Below are positions 35,201 to 50,200 of a DNA stretch of 64,000 nucleotides, piece after piece. Source of the stretch: Cristatella mucedo (taxonomy: Eukaryota > Bryozoa > Phylactolaemata > Cristatellidae); contig WPIO01000001.1 of NCBI GenBank assembly GCA_009760855.2, forward strand, positions 13,207,001-13,271,000, given 5' to 3'. The position numbers and the translations under genes are program-made. How positions within the stretch are numbered: the stretch's first letter is position 1; each line of letters opens with the position of its first letter. The notes below the pieces were generated by a model. It searched no databases and was not told the origin of the DNA. It worked only from the letters and a program-made list of their open reading frames with translations.

Positions 35201-38200
35201 TGAACCACAACTCCATGTTCTCATATCAGGAATACCTTTGCATTGCTAAGTGGGCATTGTGCTGGGGCTTTATATAGTGCACTCAAAGCTTTTTGCAATC
35301 TAACTGTTTACCTATACCTAATACAAACCTCAAATCCTACGGAGACCTTGCCTTTAGTTCGTATGCTCCCAAAGCCTGGAACTCACTCTCGACCTGCGTC
35401 ACAATCTCTCCTAACTTGTCCACATTAAAAAAACTAAAACACATCTATTTAAGACAGCATTTTATGGGTCCCTGTGATTCGACCTTTATGTGCTTATGTG
35501 TGCTAATGCTGTGCATGCTGCCACTAACAATACTTACATGCTGACCCTGTGTATGTCACCCCTAACCATATTATTCTGGTTGTTTATTGAACATGCTACC
35601 ACATACTAACCATTCAATCGTGCACATACTAACCATTCAACCGTGTTTCCTTTGCAGCAAATGTAAAGGGCCTAGAAAGAGATTGAGTTCTCTGAGGGCA
35701 CTTTATCAAGTGTATTATTAATGTTATTATTATTTTTATAAAGCCCAAGCAGCTTTTGGTGTACATATACACTTCATCTCACGCAACAAAGAGAAAGTGG
35801 TAAACATAGGTGGGTCTGTAGGGTAGTCGAAAAAGTGAGTAGTATGGAAGCAGCAGCTGGACGGCTTGAAAGGATGTGCTGCAGTGGGCAGCAGTGGGGA
35901 TGTCTTTGCTTAAGAACCGTGAATTAAGTTCTGCAGTCTAGGTCCTGCAAAGCAAAAGCTTCGGTCACCAAAACTGTTTAAGCTAAGGAATATAACAGCT
36001 AATTTATTGCCCATAGAGGACTTAATTGCACGAGGAGGCTTAAACTCTTGGTCGTTCAGCTATGTATGAAGGAGGTAAGCCATGGCAGGCCTTGGAGGTC
36101 AGAGTAAGAATTTTGCTCTGTCTCCCTTGATCGACCGGGAGCCATCGGAGCTCTTTCATCAAAGGGGTGCACGGCTCAACTTTTCGGATTGGTTGACTAA
36201 TCTTTGAGACACATTCGTTATTAACTGCAGAGGCTTAATGACCTTTTTTGATAGCCCAGCCAGAAACAAAATTACGGTAGTCCAGCCTTGGCAGGACCAG
36301 GGAGCTAGTATTATCTTTATTCAGCCACCATAGTAGACAGTCCATAATCTTAGATATGGATTAAACGTGATAGCTAACTGTGGATGCTTTCTTCTTGATG
36401 GTTTTTTCAAAAGTTAAGCAGTCACCAAACAGAACAGCTAAATTTCAAGTACATGACTGTTGCACTACAGCACCGGCAATTAGAAGAACAAAGTCTCTCA
36501 GTCCAGCCAAACGCTGAGGGCTTCCTATGAGAAGAAGAGTTTGCTTTTGTCATCGTTTTGTTTAAGAAAATTGGCCGATATCTGGGATCAAATGTCTATA
36601 AGGTTGCCATTCAGTTTCTTAGTAGCTTCAGCTGATTTGCTTTCAGTTTTCCCCACCAACGATTTGACGTGGGGATGTTCTGGGCACCGTCGTTTTCTAG
36701 GTTTCGTTCTGTGTTATTGCGTAGGAAATGGCTATTCTTGTTGTGGCCCTCCAACGTGACATATTCTTAGTGGACCTTGAGTGACCGTTACACGGTTCGT
36801 CGCACCAAAAATCTGAAAACCGTGTAAAGCTAAGCCTGGGCCTCTACCATCAACATGTGGTCGTTTGTTGCAAGAAAGTATTCTTTTGCTACACAAGTGA
36901 TTGCTTCTGTTGAGCTTGTGTCTCACTGTGCCTTGACATATTTGTTTATATGTGTATTTTTGATTAATCTCTATTTGGTACAGGTACAATGGTCCAGCCT
37001 GTTGTACGATGTAAACCCTATAGAACTACTATGGAGCAATATCGACAGTCAGCTGAGGCCGGGTGTTCAGTGTAAATCAGTAGCCGACCTGTTCAGTAAA
37101 ACTCGGGCTCTTTGAAATGTTCTACATCAGAAGAGACAGCACAAAAACTGGGAGCCCCTATTCCTGGCCAGACAAGGGAGGTCAGACAGATTCCCGGTCT
37201 GGTGTCGTCCTACTAAATGCACACACACATCAACAGCATGTGTTTTTTGGTCGTCAATAAATATTTTCACAAGCTTTGCATGACTTCAGGATGCCTGGCT
37301 TAGTAGAAAACCATCGTATTACCCGAGCGAGTTTACAGCCACATCAGTGGCAGCTTTACTGCAAGGATTCTTTGCCGTAGTGTACATATTCAGCAACTGC
37401 AACGTCATTCCTATGGTGTAAGTAGTGATTACAAGTTTCTTTCTCACTGGTTCAGTGCTGCATGCAGTAATGTACAACTACCTCAAGGTAGAGAACTAAC
37501 CTTGTACAAAAGTCCTTGCTCTGGGATAATGTGTGCATTATAGTAATTTACAGAATGCCGCTTTGTGTCATTTTAAAGGAAACATTTCACTCTTGATATG
37601 ATTTTATTACTTTTTTTTTTAGGAATACCAGATCTGAGCCTAGCGCTAAGCTGCTTGCTCTTAACGACCCTGCCATGGCTTCAAGTCCTGCCTTAGGCAA
37701 TTCTCTACCACCCAATACAAGTGGGAGTTATAGCTGCCAAGGCTCTCCTGTGTATATATATTATATAGATTAGACTATATAGATTATGAAAACAAGGATG
37801 GTGAATAATACAAGTGGGAGTTATAGCTGCCAAGGCTCTGCCGGGTATATATATTATATAGATTAGACTATATAGATTATGAAAACAAGGATGGTGAATT
37901 GGCTGACCTTAGCACCGCAGGTTCACATTAGGCTTTATTATGCCATTCTTGGATTCGGTTCTACTGCTTCTGTGTGTGTTAGTCTTGGGTAACTTCATTG
38001 ACTTCAAGGTTTTGTCGCTCACTTTTAGGTCTCTTCATTCTATGGCTCCAGCCTATCTTTCAGATATACTACCCCATCAGGCAAAGCATCGTACCACTCG
38101 CTTTTCGGAATCCAACAGTCTAGAAATACCTCGTACAAACCTTAAATCCTTTGGAGACCGTGCATTTAGCTCGTATGCTCCCACAGCCTGGAACTCCCTC

Positions 38201-41200
38201 CCGACCTGCATCAGTACATCCCCTGACCTGACCACATTTAAAAGAAACTTAAAAACATACCTATTTAGGACAGCATTTAGTGGGTCCTTGTGATTCGTCC
38301 TCGATGTGCTTATGCGTGCTGACACTGTTCATGCTGCCACTAACCACATTTGCATGCTGACCCAGTGCATGTAACCCCTAACCATGTTATTCATTTTGTT
38401 TGTTTTTCAAGCATGATTTTACTTACTATTCTATTGCGTATCACTTTGCAGCAAATGTAAAGCGCCTAGAAAGAGATTAAGTTCTCTGAGGGCGCTTTAT
38501 CAAGTGCAATATTATTATTATTATTATTATTATTTATGCTTCTCCAATGATGCATGAAAGGCTTATTCCATTCTAGTAATGTACATTTTGCATTGCCTCT
38601 GCTTGTATCAGTGTGTGCATAGCCTTCCGGGATAATGCCTCTGCATCGGCACTGGCTGAGCGGTCCATAGCTTTAGACAGACATCTATTTGTGTGCTTTC
38701 CTTGACGTTTTAGGCTGCCGATTCGATTGACGTGTATACCTATTATTTCGGTGCCGTCGTTCGCATCTTTCGCCGTTATCTCAGGCATGAAGTCAACGTT
38801 GCTGCCCAAGGACCCCAGATGCTTAGGCAGTCTCCACATTTCATGCTTTCGCCTTGTCTGGGCACAACCTCCTCACGTGAGCAGACTGCAGGGTGCCAAT
38901 ATTTCATGGACCGATTTGCGAGGGAGATAGCAAGTGGTTCGCCTGACGGTCCACGGTTTATATGCTGTTGGAGATTTGGCGATCCTCGGCTTAATTCAGC
39001 ATCGAATCCCCTCTATGATAGCACTGCAGCCCGTGGGAGTGACTGGCGCAAGCTGTTGACCATCTCCCGCTACTTGGACCTGTACGAGTATGTCATGGAC
39101 ACGGTGATCCCAGTGCAGAAGATGATTCCTCTTTGCTGCACCAGGCCACCACTGCCATGGAATATGGGTTTGGAAGACTTTGCCACAATGGCTCCTACTT
39201 TTGTCACTGTCCCAGCTGACACGACTGCTCACCCCCAAACTGCACTTGTTGGAGCTGTAGACGGTAAGTAGCTAGGGTTTGCTGTCAATCCAAATTGGGT
39301 GTTCAGTAGTGCCAAAACTTCTTGGCATTAGGTGTTGCTTGTTTCATGGTGCAAACTAGTGCTGGCTTCTAAACAAATATCTTTGAAATAGTTGTCATTT
39401 TGTGTTAGAGGGTAGCTAAAGAGATAGTCATTCCTGGGCTCACTTGTCTTGTAATGTTTATTTCACTCGCTGCAATCACTCGATGCTATGTAATTTAGAA
39501 GCTTCTATGGTGTACAGATAGAGCTCCTGAGCTGAACGACTGAGACGTTGTTTGTTCTCTTTTTGCCGAGAGGTGTTGGAAATATACTCGGTTCTGGTCT
39601 AATATTTTGTGTTGGCCTGTACAGTCCAAGTTTCCACTCCAGACTTCGGGCCTCGTGTGCCTAAATAGTTTCACGGCACAGCCATGGGCAGTGTGTGTGA
39701 CATACAATGCTAGTACGTGTCACTTCTTTTGACGGTGTAATACAAGAGGGTTAGTGGTGGCTCACCAAAGTATCAGTCATCAAAGGCAAGAATTCTATTG
39801 TGTTAACTTGATTAGCTTGATAATATAATAATAATGTATCTTGGTCTGAAACTCCACAAAGCCACAAGGACTACGTGGGTGTTACAGTGAAGAGTTTTTT
39901 GTAGTGCACTCAAAACCTAATCTGCTTTCGGTATGCCTTTGGTAGCCTAGAGGCTTCACATCACGCAATACATAGAAAGTCAGAAGCACAGCAGAGTCAC
40001 GAGGGCAATTGAAGAGTTGGTAGCATGAAAGTAGCGGCTCACAACGGATCGAAAGGACGTGTCACAGTCTGTAGCAGGAAAATAGATGTAGTTGCATAAG
40101 AATTGTGGAAGTGAGTTTCAGAGTCTAGGACTTACAGAACAAAAGCTTCTGTCACCAACGGTCTAAAAGCAGAGGATGGAGATAGCTAATTTATTGTCCA
40201 CAGTGGACCTGAAGGCACGAGGGGCTGAAACTGGTGCAGCAGTTCAGCTAGGTATGAAGGAGCCAAGCCATCACGGACCTGGTCAGTATAAGAACTTTGC
40301 TGTGTATCAGCTGATCAACTCGCAGCCATCCAAGCTCTTTTAGAAAAGGAGACAAGTGGTCAAACCTCTAGGATTTGCAAACTAGCCTTGCAGCCATATT
40401 AATAGTTAGCTACCGTGGCGTAGTGGCTTTTTTCGGTAGGCCAGCGAAAAGGGAATTACAATAATCAAGTCGAGACAGAACTAAGGAGCTAGTTAAATGT
40501 TTTTCAAGCCACTGTGGAAGGTAGCTCCTAATCTTAGTTAGGGATCTGACGTGATGGCAAGCTGTAGAAGCAGTCTTCTGAATGAAGCTTTTAAAATGTA
40601 GGCAGCTGTCGAAAACGACACCGAAATTTCGAGCACGTGGTAACAGTCGCACGACAGCATCGCCTATTAGAAGAGCAAAGCTTTTCAGTCCAGTCACACG
40701 CTTAGGGTGTCCTATGAGCAGCAGTTCGATTTTATCGTCATTTAGTTTCAAGAAGTTTTCCGACATCCTCCCGCACTAGAGAGCGGCCTTGGGCGACTCC
40801 TAGCGCTGTGTGGACCTTTACCTGATTTCTCCATGATACCTTCGGGTATTCCGCTGCTATTTTTGCTGTGACTATTTATGAGCTGTCCTCGGATATGCTA
40901 CACAAATCAGGACCTGCTTAGCATAAGGTGCGATGTCGCCATTAGTCGATACCTGGCAGGTCTTCTTCAGTGGGTCAATGAGAACCTTCCTGCATCCTGC
41001 GGTCGCCCTATCAACAGCTTGGCTGTCAAACCAACGACCCGTAAGTTTAAAGCACTGATTAGTACTTGTTGCGGTAGTAGCCCACCCGTCGTGGCCCAGC
41101 ACGTTGTGAAACGTCGACCGGCGGCCTTACTAGGGTCCAATTCAAATTCGAAGGGCCCGTGTCCGCTGGGCCGGATGCACGCCGACGTGAATGCAGGCCA

Positions 41201-44200
41201 CTTCATTGCTGTCGCCCAGTTGTTGGACAGCCTATTAAATTGCGCTATACAAAACTCTCTTGCGTAGCACCCACATGGTCTTTATGACTTTTTTGTGGAG
41301 TTACAGACGGAGATACATAGCATTACATCACATTACATCGAATGTCAGCAAGGCAAGCATTCAGTTTATCAGTTGCTGCAGCAGATTCCGACGGTTTAAA
41401 TTGCAAATACAGCTGAGTATTTTCAGCATAAAAGTGATATCCTATTCCACGGGCCTTAATCACTTTTCCCAGAGGTTGAGTATAAATGGAAAACAGCAAA
41501 GGACTGAGGACGGACCTTTGTGGGTCTCCACAGGTGACTGGTCAGGTGGATGAGACCTGGCTCCACACGACACGGGTTTGTCACGATCGGGCAAGTGCGA
41601 TTTAAATTACGCCAGCTCATCGTCTGCCAGACCGACTGCTGTTTTAAATCGTTGAAGTAGGATATCGTTATCAGGGTATCGAAGGAATCTGATAGATATT
41701 GTAGTGCTAGGGCAGTGACATTCCCGTCATCATCCCGCATAGGCTGTCATTGGTTACACAGAAGAGAGCAGTTTCATTGGAGTGCTTTCGTTAGAACCCG
41801 ATTGAAGTTTTTCTGAAATTTCAATCTTTTCAATGTGAGATACCAGCTACTTAGCGACAAATTTTTAAGAATATTTGACAAAAAAGGAAGAAGGGAAACT
41901 GGGTGATAGTTTGCAAGGAATTCTATATCTAATCCAGGCTTTTTAAGCATCCATCTCACGATTGCCGATTTGAAGGATGGAACCAAGCCATAGCTGGCCT
42001 TTTGGTTAGTGTTCCTAATAGGAATTTCCACATTATACTTGAGTTGCACAGGATATCGTATGCTGAATCCATCATTTATGATGGTTCAGCTCATAATTTT
42101 GAAAGTGCAGAAGATCGTATTTCTGTATGACTACCATGTCGAGCAATTCAAGTACTCTTTACATATGAGAGCTAGTTTGAACAACTACTGAGGGTCTAGC
42201 TCCGAAAGCATGTTTGCGGTCTTGATCTGCATATACTTATAATAATAGTAATGCACTTGATAAAGCGCCCTCAGCGAACTCAATCTCTTCCTAGGTGCTT
42301 TACATTTGCTGCAAAGGGAAACGTGAATTAAATCGTGAGTAATATCATGCTTGATAAACAACATGAACAGCGTGGTTAGGGGTGACATGCACAGGGTCAA
42401 CATGCAAAAATAGTTAGTGGCAGCATGCACAGTGTCAGCACGCATGAGCACATGAAGGACGAATCACAGGGACCCACTAAATGCTGTCCTAAATAGGTGT
42501 GTTTTTAAGTTCTTTTTAAATGTGGTCAAGTCAGGGGATGTTCAGACGCAAGTCGTGAGGGAGCTCCAGGCTTTGGGAGCTTACGAACTAAATGCACGGT
42601 CTCCAAAGGATTTGAGGTTTGTATGAGGTAATGGTAATATGTTGGATTCCGAAAAGCCGGTGGTACGATTCTTGGCCTGGTGGGGGAGTATATCTGAGAG
42701 ATAGGTTGGAGCCAAAGAATGAAGTGACCTAAAAAGTCGTCCCCCGGTTCTCTGCCGGTAGACTGTTCGATGCAGCACTGCGGTGCGGTTAAAACACAGG
42801 CGGCCACAACTGGGTGCCGAAAGCAACAGTTTATTGTGGGCCTGTTAGTAGCGGTTACGCACCGGCGCAAGCGCTTTACGCGCCGGCGCAAGCGCTTTAC
42901 GCGGCGCGCACCGGGCCGACGGGGTTATCTGCGCGAACTCCCGAAGCCCGAGTATAACCAACTTGAGCGTTTCCGCAGCGCGTACCGGACCGACGGAGTT
43001 AACTGCGCATGCCTGGTAGCAGCGTGCTCTAATTTTTATCTCAACTTAAGCTCGGACAGCATAGCTGCTAATGTTTTTTTGTGCTTTGGTGACTGAAGTT
43101 TGGTGTTGCTTATTTTTATTTTCCATTTTAGAGACTACAGCTCTAAATCCTGCCGTAGCTTCTGCAGCAGAAGTAAGCACTTGCCCGTTATGTAGTTTAG
43201 CTATGTGATGCATGTTTATGGTATGAATGCTGTCATTTTGAGAGCTGGTTATGGTTGGACAATAGCATAGGAAGGAGAGGGTTATTTAGGTTGTTGTCGT
43301 TGCCGGCATCGTGTCGTACGTGTTTACCTTTGTAATGCTAGATGACGAAGTAAACCGAACTCCTGTTCATGGGCAATGTCAGTTGGAAGCCAGAACTAGG
43401 GCTTGTGTTAATTCTAAGCTTCAGCAGTGAGACTATCTTCTAGTGCTTGTATCTAGAAGATTTCTTTGATGGTCGCGTGACATTCAAAAAATTTACTTAG
43501 GGGACAGCATCCACGGCCAGTCGTTTATGCTCCATATCTTGGATAAGGGGCCAAGTACAGCATGGCTAGGATAATATCTTCCTAGCTTATGGCTCTCTGT
43601 AGGCCGGGCTGCCGTAACTCTCTATTAGCATGACTGGTGAGCATTTCACCTGCTTTTTGTCGTTTGTCAAATATGACTTCAGGGGCGGATCTTCAAATCC
43701 TGGTAGCCAGCTTTTATTCCTCTTTGATAAAGGCCCTGTGATGCAGGTAGCTCCTGGTCAAGCAGCTGATTCGCTCAAACAAACTAGTCTTTTCCTAACA
43801 CGCAAGGACTTTGTTACTGCTTCACCAACTACTTCACTGAACTGTTACTGCAGTAAAGCCTTCTTGTACCCTCAGATTCTTTCAGCGTGATACATTTGCT
43901 GTTCAATTCTTTTAATTATTGACTGGTAGTGAGATGCTTGTGCTGTATAGGTATATATTGCAAAAATCTCTTCTGCAATTCTTACACATGCATGCTTTCG
44001 TCTTTTGTTTCCAATTCTGAATCTTTGGTGCCAGCTGTCTTTTGGTGTAATATAATATAATAATGCACTTGATACAAGGTGCCATTTCTTTGCTGCTTTG
44101 ATTCCTCAGTGTGGCTGTCTTTCTTATCTTTTGCTTTTGCAGTGTAAGATACTCTCTTTATATTGCAATTTTTTCCTTGCTTAGAAACTATAGATCAACA

Positions 44201-47200
44201 GTCTGGAGTACCGGACTGTGTTTTCTGCCTTATGCCTGAAGCACTGCAGGGCTGAAGCAGATCGATAGCCTCTCAAGAAGATCAATGGCTAATAGTGTAG
44301 TGCCAGTCAATGCTATGCTGTTAGTAATAATAATAATAATTATAATAATAATGCACTTGATAAAGCGCCCTCAGAGAACTCAATCTCTTCCTAGGCGTTT
44401 TACATTTGCTGCAAAGGGAAACACGATTGAATGGTGAGTGATATCAGGCTTGATAAACATGAATAACATAGTTAGCGGTGATATGCACTGGGTCAGCGTG
44501 CAAATGTGGTTAGTGGCAGCATGCACCGTGTCAGCATGCATAAGCTCATAAAGGACGAATCACAGGGACCCACTAAATGCTGTCCAAAGTAGGTGCGTTT
44601 TTAAGTTTTTTAAGTGTTTGATGTTATTATGCCTATTTGTCAGAAATTGTTTTAAGTTCTTTTTAAATGTGGTCAAGCCAGGGAATGTTCTGACGCAAGT
44701 CGGGAGGGAGTTCCAGGCTTTGGGAGCATACGAACTAAATGCACGGTCTCCAAAGGAGTTGAGGTTTGTACAAGGTATTGGTAAACTGTTGGATTCCGAG
44801 AGGTGGGTGGTACGATGCTTGGCCTGGTGGGGGAGTAGATCTGAGAGAGAGGCTGGAGCCAAAGAATGAAGTGACCTAAAAGTGAGCAACAAAACCATGA
44901 AGTCGATGCGTTGCTTTACTGGTAACCAGTGCAGGTCGGCGAGATGTGGTGTGATGTGGCAACTGCGACGCTGACGACAGTCAAGCCTAGCTGCGGAGTT
45001 TTGCACCATCTGTAATCGCCTGATTGCACATGCTGGTAGGCCAGCAAGCAGTGAGTTGCAGAAGTCAAGACAGGATGTTGCAAATGCATGGACCAACTTG
45101 GCAACGACGCGGTATCCTTATCTAAACAAGCCCAAATTTTAGCAATGTTATGTAGCTGAAAGTAGGCAGACTTGACTGTGGAGCTGATGTGGTCGTCTAA
45201 CGAGAGGTCACTTTAGAACGTGACACCTAAATTTCGAGCTGATTCAGCTGGAGATATGCTGGCAGAGCCAATTTTGAGCGTCAGCCTTTCCAATTTCTGA
45301 ATCACACTGGGTTTGCCCATAAGTAGTAAGTGTCTCTCTTGAGCATTGCCCTGACATGTGTTCATCTGGCTGTGCAAGATTGAATATATGGCTTAGAAGC
45401 ACGACATGTAAAGGCCTTTTAGGGTCTAAATTTAAGTAGTTAAATATACTTAACCGAGGCACAGTGTCTAAAAACCGTACACCTTTGCAGTAGCCCTCCT
45501 GTTCCACCATGTGTGGTAATCATCCTTTGAGCAGGTGATTGTACAGATGGGCAATGGGTGCTCCATGTTGATATATTTATGCTTATTTTATCGTTAAAGG
45601 CTTTATACATGTCGACCATTACCACCTACTGGTAATTTCAGTTGCATTCGATTGAATCCTATTACCCTTGGTTGGTACTCTGGGAATGTTATTCGAAATC
45701 AATGATTTGGTATGACACATGTTTGTAGCTTAAAAGGTTGTGCGTTCAACTCTCGACGATGGCACAACATGCATTCATGGTTTGGCTATTCATGAGCAGT
45801 GCTGGAAGAGTACCCCATTCAGAAATATGATAAATCGACCAATTTATCCCTCTGCAACCACTGTTTTTAAAATTCCACTCAACCACTTTAAGAATAAGGC
45901 TGTATAGAACATGATTGCCAACATTTTTATGCGTGAGAGAGTGTTGAGGATTCCCACGATTTGACTACCTATAGTCAATCCCAAATCGAGCCATCGCGAT
46001 GGTCGCTAGCTTGGCTCTACAATCCCATAAGCAAAAGAGCGCTGCGTGTTCAATTAGGGGCGAGCTGATTTGGCCCAGTGGTTGAGTTGCTCGCCCCTAC
46101 CTAAGTCAAGGTGAATGCATTTGATGGCCGAGGTCGTCATCAGCTCGAGCCCCGTAACTTATGTGAAACACCTGAATAGTGATTAAGTTTTCTTAGGTTG
46201 CTATACACATGAATTATATATGAGTCAAATTCAGGGCAATTTCAGACTGACTCTGCCAGCAAGTGCCAGTTTAAGAAAGGGCAACCTGATTCGATTACCT
46301 TGCTACCAAGCTTGCTTCAGGACAATTGAAACCGATGGAACTCAGCATCCTTGCTGACTAAGTGGCCTAACTTCTGATGTGCTATGCAGGTTTTGTTTCG
46401 ATGGTATTAATAATCTGCACAGGTGTGACTTAGCTGCCGTTTGTTTCAAAATGACTAGTATTTAACTGCACCATAAGTTGAGCCAAGTCATCTGGGTTTG
46501 GGGCACAAGTGGTGCCTCACTTAAAGGTTAGAATATCTCTCGTAAGCTCGATTGCTGTATAACATCGAGCTGGTAGATAGCAGCTAATAGCAGGCCTGAT
46601 GATAGCAGGCCAGATTGTGTGGCTGCTATTGCTGATGAGTGGCTGCATTGCTGATGGCTGGCGACTTCGTGACGGTTCATATTCGTGAGCATGTGAGCAT
46701 GCACTCTTTGCTGGCTGCTTCCTGTCCTCATCTTAATGTTTAACTAGGCTATCTTTACATATTGCCTGCGTGCTTTTCTGATTCAGGCCCTGCTGGCCAG
46801 CAGCTGGAACATTGTAGCAAACAGAGTTGGACGGTCTGGCGTTGCGACAGGTAAATGAAAGACAGTAAAAAACAACCTTTTACCATTAGTTTTTTCTCAC
46901 GTTAGGCAGTGGGATTCGTGCAGCATTTGCTTGCGCATGAAGCTGCAGCGTTCGATTTGAAGTTAGGTTCGATCTTGCCAGGACTCTGTTTGCTGCAATG
47001 AGCAAAACTTTGCTGCTTAATTACACGTAGCTAAAGCTATACTACGGCGTGGGCGTGGGCGCATGTTCTTGGTTTCGTCTGTGTTTGCTGCCCATGAGAT
47101 ATACCTCACTGCATGCATTCACCTGACCTTGCAGATTTATGTGTAGGGTTATGTCCTTACTGTTGGAGACCACTGGAGAATGGCCGTTGTGTGATGTGTG

Positions 47201-50200
47201 AATCAGCTGATGTGGCAGCTTCGGACATGCCGAAGGATATGATAAACAAGATCGCCCAGGCAAAGAATAAGGACAAGAAACGGCAGCAGCTGCAGCTGAA
47301 GCGACAACAGAAGGTTAGCAAGTCATCGCCTGCTGTTCTGTTGCAATTTATAGTGGTAACGAATGATATTAATTATAATAGTAGACCTAACCTTCGTCGG
47401 GCAGCTGGCCAGAGCTGCGTGAGCAAGCCTTCGGCCCTGGATGGCGCTGCACCTGGTATGCTAATTGATCGATGATGGCCGGCTTCTGCCTGTCGCTGGC
47501 TTAGCTCCAGCATGCACCATCCGCTAGCAGAAGAGCCCAAGCCAGTTCGATTGGTCGTATCTGAGAGGGGATGGGCTCACCAAGACGTCGTGGTGGGTCT
47601 CTCGTTATATGTCGCAGTGGCTGATTTGTCGCTTAGTTGCTTCCCTACCATTTCCAACCCTTGCCCGGCGGTTCCGGTTGTCTCATCGGAGCGAGAGCCC
47701 CCCACAGCTTCAAGTTGGCCACTATGCAAGCTTAGATTCGTTTTTTTGTATACAGTATCTGTCTATTGTGGTCATGTACAGTGCCTCGCTGGGTTTAGCA
47801 GTTTAATCTGAAATGCTCACTGTTTACCAGGGAGCATAACTAGTTTCGGCTACTCTAAATTATGGAGGTTGTGCGCAGGCTCCCTCTTGCCCAATTTTTG
47901 GAAAGGGCATGCAACATGTCCAAATGCACCGTTTGCGACATTTGCCCCACAGGTTAGAGCGCTCTAATAGCCTCCACCGGCGGTAGCCTTCTCTGCTTGG
48001 TTGCTAAAATTTGCCAATGTTTAATGCCATCTGGCTGTGCTGTGTTAGCAATTCTGCAGTCTGCCCCAAGTCTGCAGCTGGACGCAGTCCTTCCATCGCC
48101 AAGCATCGTTAGGGGTGCTTGTGAACGATGGATTACGAGGGGTGCTCGTGCACTATGGATTAAGCTTCTGATTTGTCGCTGTTTCGACGGAGTTGCATCA
48201 AGTCTAGCTTACGCTATTTGCAGCTGCTGTACCAAGAGTTCACAAACCAGCCCATGGTGCAGCAGTTGCTAATCGAACTTTGCATGCAGCTGGAGGCCGA
48301 GGTAAGGTTTGCTGTGTGTGCATCCTCTTTAGCTGTTCATAGCTTTTGTCTCAATTTTCTTTTGAGCAGACCTGTATGCTCGCCCTTGTGCTGATGTATT
48401 CTTCAAAAGTATAGCAACACTAAACTGTTTGAAGCAACAATCGATGGGCTCTTACTGTCAACGGCAGTGGTACTGTCAAGAAGTCGTTTTAGGGTACCAA
48501 CATCATTTGATAGAAGTAGTGTGCATTCTATTAAGCAGCCGGGTTATTTTTTCTGTAGAGCTAATGAGCTGCACTTCGTGGTGACCACTCATAGCTTGTG
48601 ACAACAGCAAAGAAAGTTTTTCCTGAATTACAGTGTCAGTTGCAGTTAAGGCTGCATTGTTAGTCCTAAATAAATACAGCCACTGTGCCGGTCTTCAAAA
48701 GGAAGAAAGTCAACCATGCATCCAGTTTACTAAAGAAGCTGCTTTGGCTCTCACTCGAGTAGTAGATGCTAGTAAAAACTCGAATCTGACTTTGAAGGGC
48801 CCCCGTAATGGCATAGCTTTTCTATGCCTTGCTGGAGTTTTTTAGTAATACTATGGCCGAAGTTAATTTCTTATTTGGTCCACAAGAGTCACCGTGGCCT
48901 GGCGCCGGTATACCTAGCCGGACCACTTTACGATTTGCAACTGCCTCAGGTACTATGAAGGAAATAACCTAGCCACCCTTTCGTTCTTGTTAAGATCGTC
49001 GATGATGATAGGTGCTCTTACTCTGCTGTGCCTGTGCCTCGGCCAATTTAATACCCAACGATGCTGTCCTTTCTCTTGCTATGTCTCCTAGCACTCCTTT
49101 CCAGCCGTTGTCTACTGCTCCATACCTCGTCAAAAGTCCTCCTAATTAAGCCACGATTTCATCATATTTTTTCTTGATTTTCCGAGATGAAGACTTCCGG
49201 CAACATGTTTCACTCCGAAAGCCGCACGGGCTTATCGTGCACCAAGGAGAGCTTTCTAGCAGAGCAATAAGTTAGTTCGCACGGCTTTTTGGAGTTTCCG
49301 GTAGGTGTGCAATCACACACATGGGCCACATGTGTGCGAGCACATACAGGCGTACACTTATGTAGCACGAATGCATTAAGATGCCGATTGCTTTTGACTT
49401 AGCTTTTTGAACGGGTTCATCCTAACATGCTTCTTATCCGTCATAGAAACGCTCACCAAGTCGCTTGCCGATCATGTGCTACACATGCTCCCACTTATGC
49501 CGTGTCTGCTTAATACTGCCAGTGCCACACCGACGACGTTATTCATCCGGCCTTCTGGTCGGTGTGAGCTGTACGTGCCAATTACTGCTGTTGTTTGCCA
49601 GCCTAACGCAAACTTCAAGAGCTGAGTCCGTCTGTGGCCGACCCGGTGGTGCTGATTTTTTAAGTACGTCGGTGGATTTGCCACTGACATGCTTCGTAGG
49701 CCCAGGCTCCTAAATGGAGATGGTGGTGTACGCATGAGCTCCATGTTATACAAAAATCTGTTGGTTGGCAGGAATACTCAGTTGCAGGTGCATCTAAAGA
49801 TCCATATTTGATCCGAAAGTCCACGGTGCATGTGCAGTTGGTTCATAAATATACATGCATTTTGTTATGGACTTCAGCTTGGACTTGAAGAAAGTGATGC
49901 CTGTGACACATTTCAAGGTAGCACTTAAAGTAATGTATCTCCACCTGTAACTCCACAAAGCCAAGCGGGCTAAGTGGGTGTTACGCTGGAGAGTTTTCAA
50001 TAGTGCACTAAAAGCCTAAGCAGATTTCGGTGCTAATAGAGTGCGATAACTAACCCTGGAAACAGATGTATGTTAGTATTGGTGCTTAGAGGCTATATTG
50101 CTCCTCGAGACTTCAAAGTGTCTATTACAACAGAATTTGAGTTGCCCTATGTAAGATTTTGGGACCTGGCTATAGGTCTACTGTACACAAGTCTTATGCC

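Noticed and set aside
38573-39238. ORFs on the minus strand at 38573-38839 and 38996-39238
   Set aside because: Both are shadows of the 550-nt exon on the plus strand, which has good splice sites and phase continuity.
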